From Propionivibrio sp. (GTDB lineage Bacteria; Pseudomonadota; Gammaproteobacteria; Burkholderiales; Rhodocyclaceae), in assembly GCF_029255185.1 (NCBI RefSeq), contig NZ_JAPUVO010000083.1, positions 1 through 34,233 on the forward strand: 34,233 bases of DNA, given 5' to 3'. The first letter of the stretch is position 1. Each line of letters starts with the position of its first letter. The notes under the pieces are model-generated. The model did no database searches. It had not been told where the DNA came from and saw only the letters and a list, made by a program, of their open reading frames with translations. The translations under genes were made by a program, and so were the position numbers. Below are positions 15,101-21,572 of this stretch, piece by piece.

Positions 15101-18022
15101 GCCATTATCAAAGCACTTGCCAACGGCAACTACCTGGTGCGCAGTCCCAACTGGGACAATGGCGCCATCGTCAACGTCGGCGCCGTGACCTGGGGCAACG
15201 GCACGACAGGCATCAGCGGCGCTGTGACCAGCGCTAATTCGTTGGTCGGAACCACGGCCAACGATCAGGTGGGCAGTGCCATTATCAAAGCACTTGCCAA
15301 CGGCAACTACGTGGTGAGCAGTCCAAACTGGGACAATGGCGCGATCGTCGACGCCGGCGCCGTGACCTGGGGCAACGGTACGACCGGCATCAGCGGCGCC
15401 GTGAGCAGCGCCAATTCGCTGGTCGGTAGCACGGCCAACGATGCGGTGGGCAATAATGGCGTCACGGCACTGATCAACGGCAACTATGTCGTGAGCAGTA
15501 TCTCCTGGAACAACGGCGCGATCGCCAGCGTCGGCGCGGCGACCTGGGGCAACGGCACGACCGGAATCAACGGTGCGGTGACCAGCGCCAATTCATTGGT
15601 CGGCATCACAGCCAACGATCAGGTGGGTAATTGGGGCATCACGGCGCTCGCCAACGGCAACTACGTGGTGAACAGTCCATACTGGGACAAGGGCGCGATC
15701 GTCGACGCCGGCGCGGTAACCTTGGGCAAGGGCACAACCGGCATCAGCGGTGCGGTGACCAGCGCCAATTCGCTAGTCGGCAGCACAGCCATCGATCAGG
15801 TCGGCAATGGCGGCATCACGACGCTCGCCAACAGCAACTACGTGGTGAGCAGTCCAAACTGGGACAATGGCGCGATCGTCGACGCCGGCGCCGTCTGGCT
15901 GGTCGCCGACCCCTCAAATCTGGCGACGCTGGTCAACAATTCGCTGGGCAGCACCACGCTAAGCCCGACGGCGCTCAGTAGCGCGGCAATCGCCGGCAGC
16001 ACGGTGACGCTGCAAGCGAGCAACAACCTCACCGTCAATAGCGCGGTGAGCGTCGCCGGCCAGCTCAATCTCATCGCCGGCAACGTCATGACGCTCAATG
16101 CCGGAATCACCTCGACGGCGCTTGGCGACGCCCTGCAACTCTCCGCCCTGAGTTTTGTGAACACCGTCGGCGCTAGCGCCCTGACAACCCCGAACGGCCG
16201 CTGGCTGGTATGGTCGGGGAACCCGGCCAGCGACACGCGCAATGGCCTGCCCTACGCCTTCAAGCAATACAACGCCAACTACGGCGTCAGTGCGGTGCAA
16301 GGCAGTGGCAACGGGCTGCTCTACACCACCGCACCGGTGATCAGCGCGGCGCTGACCGGCAGCGTGAGCAAGGTCTATGACGCCACCACCACGGCCACGC
16401 TGGCCGGGGCTAATTACACCAGCAACGGCGCCATCGACGGTGACAGTATCAGCCTGAACAACCCCGCGAGCGGCACCTACGACACCCGGCACGCCGCCAT
16501 TGGCGGCAAGACCGTCACGGTGACCGGCGTCGCCATCGCCAGTACGCTGGACGGCGCCCTGCCGGTTTATGGCTATCAACTGGCGTCCAGCACCATTAAT
16601 GGCAATGTCGGCGCGATCACGCCCAAGGCCCTGAGCCTGAGCGGCCTCACGGTCCCGGCGAGCAAGGTCTATGACGCCACTACGGCAGCCGTGGTCGGTG
16701 GTGCCGCAGCACTCGCCGCCGCCGAAGCCCCCGGCGCTGGAACAACGGCCGACGGCAAAGCCTACACCGGCGATACGGTGGGCCTCTCGGGTAGCGCAAC
16801 CGGCACTTACAACAGCAAGGATGTCGCAACGGCGACGACCGTGACCTACAGCGGCCTGTCCCTGGCCGGCGCCGAGGCGACCAACTACAGCCTCGTCACA
16901 CAAAGTCCGGCAGCCGCGACAATCACTGCCAAAGACCTGAGCATGAGCGGCCTTAGTGTCCCGGCAAGCAAAGTCTATGACGCAACCACGGCAGCCGTCA
17001 TCGGTGGTGCCGCCGCCCTGGCCGCCGCCGAAGCCCCCGGCGCTGGCACAACGGCCGATGGCAAGGCCTACACCGGCGACACCGTCGGCCTCTCGGGTAG
17101 CGCGACCGGAACCTACAACAGCAAAGACGTCGCAACGGCGACGACCGTGACCTACAGCGGCCTGTCCCTGGCCGGCGCCGAGGCGACCAACTACAGCCTC
17201 GTCACACAAAGTCCGGCAGCGGCCACCATCACGCCCAAGGACCTAAGCATGAGCGGCCTCACGGTCCCAGCGAGCAAGGTCTATGACGCCACCACGAATG
17301 CCGTGGTTGGCGGTGCTGCCGCACTCGCTGCCGCCGAAGCTCCGGGCGCCGGAACGACGGCCGATGGCAAGGCCTACACCGGCGACACGGTGAGCCTCTC
17401 TGGCACCGCGACCGGAACCTACAATAGCAAGGACGTCGCCACCGCAACGACCGTGACCTACAGTGGCCTGTCCCTGGCCGGCGCTGATGCCGCAAACTAC
17501 AGCATCGTCATTCAGGGGCCGGCAGCCGCGACAATCACCCCGCGCCCCCTCACCGTCAACTACAGCGGCGTCAATAAAGCCTACGACGGCACCGTCGCCG
17601 CGACCGTGACGACCAGTGATGACCGCCTCGGCGCCGAGGTCCTGACAATCAACCGCAGTGCCGCCTTCATCGACCCCACTGTCGGCGTCGGCAAGCTGGT
17701 GAACGTCAGCGGCGCCAGCCTTAGTGGCGCCGGAGCTGGCAACTACGCGCTGGCCTCGACCACCGGAACGACCAGTGCCGACATCACCGGCACGATCGCC
17801 ACGGCTTTTCCGCCACCGACCGCCGCCACCGAGTTCGTCAGCACCCTATCCAGCCTGTCGCGCCCGCCACCGGCCACGATTCAGGTTTGCTGCCAGAGCG
17901 AACTGGTCGGAATCAATGAGTTCTGCGATCCTGGCAGCAACAAAGCGAACCCGTTCCAGACGCTGATCATCGTTAGCGGCGGAATGGCCTTGCCCATTGA
18001 TATTGATTCAAGCCCGCGCTGA
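12122..18022 (+). CDS. TpsA exoprotein: filamentous-haemagglutinin-type adhesin with repeat arrays and YDG/MBG-like domains
   Basis: This is a 1966-residue secreted protein, the presumed partner of the upstream TpsB. It has an extended signal peptide (MNRSYRIVWSAARGQQVVAPE, then a hydrophobic core, probable cut after FA52) and a TPS domain (about 53-300) with GSGAISQTPDTLIVNQST and the N-S-N-G-I motif at 134-138. A Gly-rich beta-helix stretch follows to about 500. Next come about 12 units of 59 residues (13841-15897, NGNYVV...TWGNGTTGISGAV), then YDG/MBG-type domains (16345-17800, SKVYDATT), three of them nearly identical. The tail has cysteines C1923, C1924 and C1935. A ribosome-binding site (CAGGGA) precedes ATG 12122. 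It resembles HMW1-like adhesins. The binding target is unknown. Confidence 0.92.
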   Translation: MNRSYRIVWSAARGQQVVAPENARCGRRGGVTPTVKRLLAALLIACARPGFALPVDGVIVGGSGAISQTPDTLIVNQSTANLAINWQRFNIGASETVNFVQPGRSAIALNRVLGSDATAIYGKLNANGQVFLVNSNGILFARGAQVNVGGLAASTLDLDPADFMAGKRTFTGSGGRIDNLGTLSAADGGYIALLGGQVSNEGTISAKLGTVALASGNRVSLDFAGDKLLTLQVEQGTLNSLVENRQVIQADGGQVILTARAADQLLSGVVNTTGIVQARGISTDNGVIRLSGDLVVNTGTLDASGSTESSNGGTIDLNGRSLLQAGVVRADGAGRGGHIHLTAEGTLIQTAAGEISANAGSGQGGTVDLSGGHAAFLSGSVSANGQSGGKVSVTAPQLTLSATTISADGSAQGGSVLIGGDAHGANPDIANAQTTIVNPYTTLSAQGRQGKIVVWSDQDTRYYGSAKTGAAGFIEVSGKQNLCYGGQTDAGTGGHALFDPTNLIIDNSAPALFYLDLANPDPAANETHGWAVSGGVVVLSGGNIAVASPNDSFGAANAGAAYLYNGSTGALISALTGSTASDQVGVGGITALSNGNYVVRSSTWKNGAIANAGAATWGSGTTGVSGIVSSANSLVGSTASDQVGSGGITALTNGNYVVRSPNWDNGAIVNAGAATWGNGTTGISGAVSSTNSLVGSTASDQVGNASIIALNNGNYVVSTSNWDNGATVDAGAVTWGNGATGISGAVTSANSLVGSATNDRVGNSGITALTNGNYVVVSANWDKGGISNAGAATWGSGTTGISGAVSSANSLVGSLANDAVGGNGVTALTNGNYVVISSTWKNGATLGAGAVTWGNGTTGISGAVTSANSLVGSSISDQVGIGGVTALTNGNYVVGSYFWNSTGAATWGNGTTGISGAVTSANSLVGSSANDLVGVGVTALANGNYVVNSPFWRNGAIASAGAVTWGNGTTGISGAVTSANSLVGTTANDQVGNAIIKALANGNYLVRSPNWDNGAIVNVGAVTWGNGTTGISGAVTSANSLVGTTANDQVGSAIIKALANGNYVVSSPNWDNGAIVDAGAVTWGNGTTGISGAVSSANSLVGSTANDAVGNNGVTALINGNYVVSSISWNNGAIASVGAATWGNGTTGINGAVTSANSLVGITANDQVGNWGITALANGNYVVNSPYWDKGAIVDAGAVTLGKGTTGISGAVTSANSLVGSTAIDQVGNGGITTLANSNYVVSSPNWDNGAIVDAGAVWLVADPSNLATLVNNSLGSTTLSPTALSSAAIAGSTVTLQASNNLTVNSAVSVAGQLNLIAGNVMTLNAGITSTALGDALQLSALSFVNTVGASALTTPNGRWLVWSGNPASDTRNGLPYAFKQYNANYGVSAVQGSGNGLLYTTAPVISAALTGSVSKVYDATTTATLAGANYTSNGAIDGDSISLNNPASGTYDTRHAAIGGKTVTVTGVAIASTLDGALPVYGYQLASSTINGNVGAITPKALSLSGLTVPASKVYDATTAAVVGGAAALAAAEAPGAGTTADGKAYTGDTVGLSGSATGTYNSKDVATATTVTYSGLSLAGAEATNYSLVTQSPAAATITAKDLSMSGLSVPASKVYDATTAAVIGGAAALAAAEAPGAGTTADGKAYTGDTVGLSGSATGTYNSKDVATATTVTYSGLSLAGAEATNYSLVTQSPAAATITPKDLSMSGLTVPASKVYDATTNAVVGGAAALAAAEAPGAGTTADGKAYTGDTVSLSGTATGTYNSKDVATATTVTYSGLSLAGADAANYSIVIQGPAAATITPRPLTVNYSGVNKAYDGTVAATVTTSDDRLGAEVLTINRSAAFIDPTVGVGKLVNVSGASLSGAGAGNYALASTTGTTSADITGTIATAFPPPTAATEFVSTLSSLSRPPPATIQVCCQSELVGINEFCDPGSNKANPFQTLIIVSGGMALPIDIDSSPR
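13841..15897 (+). repeat. Array of about twelve 177-bp (59-residue) units inside tpsA
   Basis: Each unit reads roughly S-L-V-G-S-T-A-N-D-Q-V-G, then ITALxNGNYVVxSPNWDNGA and AGAVTWGNGTTGISGAV. The first and last units are partial in consensus, and one unit near 14740-14900 is 15 bases short. 15008-15133 and 15185-15310 differ at one base in 126, showing recent expansion. The repeat resembles an uncharacterised Pfam repeat family (I recall it as DUF5650, from memory). Confidence 0.9.
16625..17542 (+). repeat. Three tandem 306-bp (102-residue) YDG/MBG-type units inside tpsA
   Basis: Units start at 16625, 16931 and 17237, each beginning LSxSGLTVPASKVYDATT and ending SPAAATIT. They are nearly identical in protein sequence, while divergent single units flank them (16345-16620 and about 17543-17800). 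The SKVYDATT/NKAYDGT motif defines the YDG domain seen in large bacterial surface proteins. Confidence 0.88.
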
Positions 18023-18063
18023 CCCTCAAACCCATTATTCAGGGATCTGCAATTTCTCAGTCA

Positions 18064-18096
18064 CTTCCGCCGGGGTGACGAGCGTGGAAATCAGGC
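18064..18096 (-). repeat. Inverted partner of the REP-like element, right of tpsA
   Basis: On the minus strand these 33 bases match 11975-12007 with three mismatches. The closing half of the hairpin (GCCGGGG) is missing here. The element lies 41 bases after the tpsA stop, in the gap between tpsA and the convergent gene at 18124. The two copies bracket about 6.1 kb. Confidence 0.7.
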
Positions 18097-18123
18097 AGCA
18101 ATATTTTTTTGCAAACTCTCAGC

Positions 18124-18678
18124 CTATTGTTTGCTCGCTCTCCTTGCCGCCAGTTCGGCATCCCGCTTTGCCCGCTGTTCCTGTTTGGCCTGTCGCCGTG
18201 CCTGGTTGGCTGCCGTTTTCTGTCGCCCCTCGACCGCCATTTTTTCTTTTTCGGCAATCTTTTTCTCGAGTTCAGCAGTCTTGGCCGATTCATCGGCGCG
18301 ATAGTTTGCGGCCTGTTCCGCCTGCTCTGCGGCGCGGCGTGGCGCGTTGGCGGCACGCTGTTCCTCTTTTGCTTCAACGTTGGCACGCTTGGCTTCACGC
18401 TGAAAATCGCGCGCCGGAAGGTCAAGGTTTCGCGCCTCGATCAGGGCTGTGGTCCGGCGCTTCTTGGCTTCGTCCAGGCAGCTATTGACCAGAAATTTCT
18501 GGTAACAGTCCTGCTGCTCGGCGACGAAACGTTGTTCTGCCGCGTCGCGCATCTGTGCCGCGCGGGCGCGCTGCGCACTCGCCTGTTCAAATGTTTGCGG
18601 TGTTTGCGCCCATAGCGGCGGTCTTGGCGACAGCAACGCTAACAGCAGGCTACCGGCCAGCAAGCTACGAATGCGCAT
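18124..18678 (-). CDS. Small exported Ala/Lys/Glu-rich coiled-coil protein, function unknown
   Basis: The frame opens at 18804, but ATG 18678 has AGGAAA upstream and gives a signal peptide (MRIRSLLAGSLLLALLSPRP ending LWA), so a 184-residue periplasmic protein is the better model. After cleavage comes a Gln/Arg/Ala-rich helix (FEQASAQRARAAQMRDAAEQR), two cysteines (residues ~57 and ~66, in DCYQKFLVNSCLDEAKKRR) that could form a disulfide, and a long charged coiled coil (KTAELEKKIAEKEKMAVEGR) rich in Arg, Lys and Ala to the end. I do not recognise a named family, although short proteins of this shape are common in betaproteobacteria. It converges on tpsA. Confidence 0.75.
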   Translation of the reverse strand: MRIRSLLAGSLLLALLSPRPPLWAQTPQTFEQASAQRARAAQMRDAAEQRFVAEQQDCYQKFLVNSCLDEAKKRRTTALIEARNLDLPARDFQREAKRANVEAKEEQRAANAPRRAAEQAEQAANYRADESAKTAELEKKIAEKEKMAVEGRQKTAANQARRQAKQEQRAKRDAELAARRASKQ

Positions 18679-18908
18679 TGGGCGTTTCCTTTGAGCTCGT
18701 AAATCAGACGTTTTTGCGTGAAAGGGATTCGGAGCGATCGGGCATTGCGAGTTAAGCTGTAGGCATATTGACTGTGCGGACTGAAAATCAGCACGCTCCG
18801 GCATCGTCTGGCATGATTTACCAACTCCAATACTTCGACCGTTAAGCTCGCCGAATGCGATTCCACGGCAATCGAATGCGGTTGCTTAGGGATGCCCCTT
18901 CGAATTTT

Positions 18909-19157
18909 CTAAGCAGCAATCTTTGTGGCACGCGTGGAGTCGCCGCGACCCGCCAAAAGACCGTCCACTGAAATATCTTCGTCAAGTTCATCCCAATGAA
19001 TCCCGCTAACCGACAGTTCACATTTTTGGCGCTGTTCCGGCCTCGCATGCAGTAGCCGGGGAAACCAAACCAACGGGATTCCTAGCGTGCGGCCATCTGA
19101 CAACTCGACCCACATACTGTTATCGTCAAACCGCACCGATTTAGCTGAAGTGTTCAT
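18909..19157 (-). CDS. DUF2442 domain protein
   Basis: This 82-residue protein (from ATG 19157, MNTSAKSVRFDDNSMWVELS) shows the DUF2442 pattern: a short N-terminal strand pair, DGRTLGIPLVWFPRLLHARPEQR, then IHWDELDEDISVDGLLAG. ATG 19157 has AAAGGG six bases upstream and overlaps the end of the preceding gene by 17 bases; a TTG at 19172 is a weaker alternative. DUF2442 genes are often next to DUF4160 genes, as here. The pair has been suggested to be a toxin-antitoxin-like unit, which I cannot confirm from the sequence. Confidence 0.82.
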   Translation of the reverse strand: MNTSAKSVRFDDNSMWVELSDGRTLGIPLVWFPRLLHARPEQRQKCELSVSGIHWDELDEDISVDGLLAGRGDSTRATKIAA

Positions 19158-19383
19158 TCCATGCCCTTTCAATAAGCGTCGCGTTTTGCTCTACGACTTC
19201 CGCCAGTTCCCGCAACATCCCCGCATCAAAGCCATCGCTACTACCCAGATGAACCATGGGATGCAGCCAGAATTTTGCCTCACCCCCACTACCGCGAACA
19301 TGTGCGTGTATTGGTTCTCTTGGGCTGCCTTCATTGGAGTAGAAGAAGAACCGGAATCCCCTGTACCGAAAGATGACTGGCAT
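19141..19383 (-). CDS. DUF4160 domain protein
   Basis: This 80-residue protein begins MPVIFRYRGFRFFFYSNEGS and continues with REPIHAHVRGSGGEAKFWLHP, the conserved DUF4160 core, with the HAHVR motif that defines the family. The helical C-terminus (LRELAEVVEQNATLIERAW) is also typical. It is first in a two-gene unit with the DUF2442 gene, with overlapping reading frames. The function is unknown; a toxin or partner role is inference from gene pairing. Confidence 0.85.
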   Translation of the reverse strand: MPVIFRYRGFRFFFYSNEGSPREPIHAHVRGSGGEAKFWLHPMVHLGSSDGFDAGMLRELAEVVEQNATLIERAWNEHFS

Positions 19384-19604
19384 GCCGTTCCTTATTGAGG
19401 GTGCGTCATTTCTCGCTGCTGACCGACGCTACTGACACGAGCGTAGCCAATCCTGGGCGTCATAGGGTTCGTGAGATGGGATTCATGCGTTTCCATAGTG
19501 CAAAAAGGTAGCACGTATTGAGTGAATTTGCATTTTGTTTTCCGCAACGGTTTTCGCACTGAAAACTAGCCTGCCAGTACAATAAAAGGCGTTTTTAACT
19601 TGTC

Positions 19605-19628
19605 GTGCAAAAAGTGTACTTTTTGCAC
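19605..19628. repeat. Inverted repeat (11-base arms) in the thrH upstream region
   Basis: GTGCAAAAAGT-GT-ACTTTTTGCAC is a perfect palindrome with a 2-base centre. One arm also occurs about 106 bases upstream (19499-19508). It has the form of an operator or a small hairpin terminator; its owner is unclear. It lies 220 bases from the DUF4160 start and 260 from thrH. Confidence 0.6.
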
Positions 19629-19837
19629 TCGCTGAAAGTGCATCGCGCCCGGATCGGTACGTCAAAAATTCGCCGAATTATACCATCGGCATGACAATCG
19701 CCGTGCTAGCTCTTGATGGGCAGCACGGCAGCTTCATTGGCCGCGAACTCCAGAACAAAAAATCCCGTCCGCCGAGCCGTGAGAATTTCTATCGCGGAAT
19801 TTTGGAGGAAATCTGCCGCATCGGCCCCAGCGCATTT

Positions 19838-19846
19838 TGTTAAAAT
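19838..19846 (+). promoter_or_regulatory. Candidate extended -10 promoter of thrH
   Basis: TGTTAAAAT combines an extended TGn with TAAAAT (5 of 6 to the -10 consensus). No good -35 is present. A start near 19853 would give a leader of about 33 bases to the GTG. Confidence 0.45.
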
Positions 19847-19885
19847 GGCCGGCTGAATTTAATATCAAAGCGTAGGGAGTTCTTT

Positions 19886-20503
19886 GTGAAAATCGTCTGC
19901 CTCGACCTTGAGGGCGTGCTCGTCCCGGAAATCTGGATAAGCTTTGCCGAACGCACCGGGATTTCAGAGTTTCGCCGCACGACGCGCGACGAGCCGAACT
20001 ATGACACTTTGATGAAGTACCGCCTCGGCCTGCTCGCCGAACACGGGCTTGGCCTGCCGGATATTCAGAAGGTCATTTGTGCAATGGGGCCGATGCCGGG
20101 CGCACGCGCCTTCCTCGACAAACTGCGCGAGGACTGCGAAGTCATCATTCTTTCCGACACCTTCTACGAGTTTGCCCACCCGCTGATGCGTCAATTGGGC
20201 TGGCCGACGCTGTTTTGCCACAGCCTCGAAACCAACGTCAATGGCATGGTGGTCAATTATCATCTGCGCATGCCCGAGCAGAAGCGGGAAGCTGTCAAGC
20301 GTTTCAAGGAGATGAATTTCACCGTGGTGGCGGCCGGTGACTCGTACAATGACACTGCCATGCTTGGCGAAGCTCACGCCGGAATTCTCTTTCATCCGCC
20401 GCAGAACGTGATTCGCGAGTTCCCGCAATACCCGGTGACCAACAGCTACGACGAACTGCGCGCGGAAATCGACAAGGCTTTCGCCCGCGTGTCGGAGCAA
20501 TGA
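19886..20503 (+). CDS. thrH: ThrH: phosphoserine phosphatase / homoserine phosphotransferase
   Basis: The 205-residue HAD-family enzyme starts at GTG 19886, with AGGGAG upstream. HAD motif I is DLEGVLVPE (D-x-E rather than D-x-D, as in ThrH), motif II is VIILSDTFYEF and motif III/IV is VVAAGDSYNDTAML. Flanking blocks FCHSLE, AGILFHPPQNVIREFPQ and SFAERTGI agree with Pseudomonas ThrH as I recall it. The enzyme removes phosphate from phosphoserine and can move it to homoserine, linking serine and threonine synthesis. The stop lies 15 bases before the purU ATG, so the two are likely cotranscribed. Confidence 0.93.
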   Translation: MKIVCLDLEGVLVPEIWISFAERTGISEFRRTTRDEPNYDTLMKYRLGLLAEHGLGLPDIQKVICAMGPMPGARAFLDKLREDCEVIILSDTFYEFAHPLMRQLGWPTLFCHSLETNVNGMVVNYHLRMPEQKREAVKRFKEMNFTVVAAGDSYNDTAMLGEAHAGILFHPPQNVIREFPQYPVTNSYDELRAEIDKAFARVSEQ

Positions 20504-20518
20504 AACTCATTGAAATTC

Positions 20519-21391
20519 ATGCATCCTCAACGGTTCTACACACTCTCCGCGTCCTGCCCCGATAGGGTGGGAATCATCGCCCGCGTTTCCGGCTTCATTG
20601 CCGAACACCAGGGGTGGATTCTCGAATCGAGTTACCACGCCGACGACGGCAACGGCGCAGATGGAGGCCGTTACTTCATGCGCATCGAGGTCAAAGCGGA
20701 TTCGCTGCCTTTCCATCTCGCCGAATTTCGTGAGCGCTTCCGCCCGATCGCCGAAGAACTTCAGATGAACTGGAAGATCAGCGATTCGGCGGTCAAAAAA
20801 CGTGTCGTGCTGATGGTCAGTCGGCAGGAACACTGCCTTTATGATCTGCTGGCGCGCTGGCAGTCGAAGGAACTCGATATCGAAATTCCCTGTGTCATAT
20901 CGAATCACGATACCTTCAAGGGCTTTGTCGAGTGGCATGGCATCCCCTTCCATGTCGTACCGGTCAGCCCGGACAATCGGGCAGCGGCCTACGCTGAAAT
21001 ACAGCGCCTGTACGACGAAGTGAAGGGCGAGACGATGGTGCTGGCGCGCTACATGCAGATTCTCTCGCCGGAACTATGCGAAAAATATCCCAACCAAATC
21101 CTCAACATCCACCACTCCTTCCTGCCCAGCTTCGTCGGCGCCAAGCCCTACCATCAAGCTTATCAGCGCGGTGTCAAACTGATCGGCGCGACCTGCCATT
21201 ACGTAACGAGCGAACTCGATCAGGGGCCGATCATCGAACAGGACGTGATCCGCATCGACCACTCCGATTCGGTCGAGGACATGGTGCGCTACGGCAAGGA
21301 CATCGAAAAGGCCGTTCTCGCGCGCGGCCTGCGCTACCACCTAGAAGACCGCGTGTTGGTGCATGGCAACAAGACGGTGGTTTTCCGTTAA
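20519..21391 (+). CDS. purU: Formyltetrahydrofolate deformylase PurU
   Basis: The 290-residue enzyme has an N-terminal ACT domain (about 6-85, RFYTLSASCPDRVGIIARVS) and a C-terminal formyltransferase-like catalytic domain. The catalytic triad is visible: N196 and H198 in NIHHSFLPSFVGAKPYHQAY, and D234 in YVTSELDQGPIIEQD. It hydrolyses 10-formyl-THF to THF and formate, balancing one-carbon pools and supplying formate for PurT. ATG 20519 is preferred; TTG 20510 in the same frame is possible. The upstream ribosome-binding site is weak, which fits coupling to thrH 15 bases before. A long inverted repeat follows the stop. Confidence 0.95.
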   Translation: MHPQRFYTLSASCPDRVGIIARVSGFIAEHQGWILESSYHADDGNGADGGRYFMRIEVKADSLPFHLAEFRERFRPIAEELQMNWKISDSAVKKRVVLMVSRQEHCLYDLLARWQSKELDIEIPCVISNHDTFKGFVEWHGIPFHVVPVSPDNRAAAYAEIQRLYDEVKGETMVLARYMQILSPELCEKYPNQILNIHHSFLPSFVGAKPYHQAYQRGVKLIGATCHYVTSELDQGPIIEQDVIRIDHSDSVEDMVRYGKDIEKAVLARGLRYHLEDRVLVHGNKTVVFR

Positions 21392-21407
21392 GTTTTGAAC
21401 GTTAAAG

Positions 21408-21528
21408 GCGAACCACCAAGTCACCAAGGCACAAAGTTACACCAAGGGTAGACCTTGATTTTCTTGGTGCTCCTTGGTGTCCCCCAAGGGGATTTCCTGC
21501 AGGGCATCTTGGTGACTTGGTGGTTCGC
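21408..21528. repeat. Long imperfect inverted repeat between purU and the ABC-F gene
   Basis: The outer arms are a perfect 21-base inverted repeat (GCGAACCACCAAGTCACCAA plus G, and its complement) at 21408-21428 and 21508-21528. A nested pair ACACCAAGG/CCTTGGTGT lies inside. The CCACCAAG/CTTGGTGG wording is that of a dispersed intergenic palindrome I have seen in many proteobacterial genomes. It could fold in RNA and act as a bidirectional terminator or stabiliser. Confidence 0.8.
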
Positions 21529-21572
21529 AGTTATTGTTGATTCAAATGCACCACCGATTGGAGTTCTCCTGC

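Larger units (their letters stand above)
19384..19885. other. 500-base non-coding region upstream of thrH
   Basis: No convincing gene is seen. It holds the decamer GTGCAAAAAG at 19499-19508 and again at 19605-19614, a perfect inverted repeat at 19605-19628, and a promoter-like sequence at 19838-19846. It is less GC-rich than its surroundings around 19500-19680. Confidence 0.5.

Noticed and set aside
13841-15897. Regular repeats resembling a CRISPR or satellite array
   Set aside because: Units are 177 bp, in frame, and continuous with a coding repeat; there are no short palindromic repeats with unique spacers and no cas genes.
19605-19628. Retron msr/msd or similar structured RNA
   Set aside because: There is no reverse transcriptase or effector gene nearby, and the palindrome is too short and simple.
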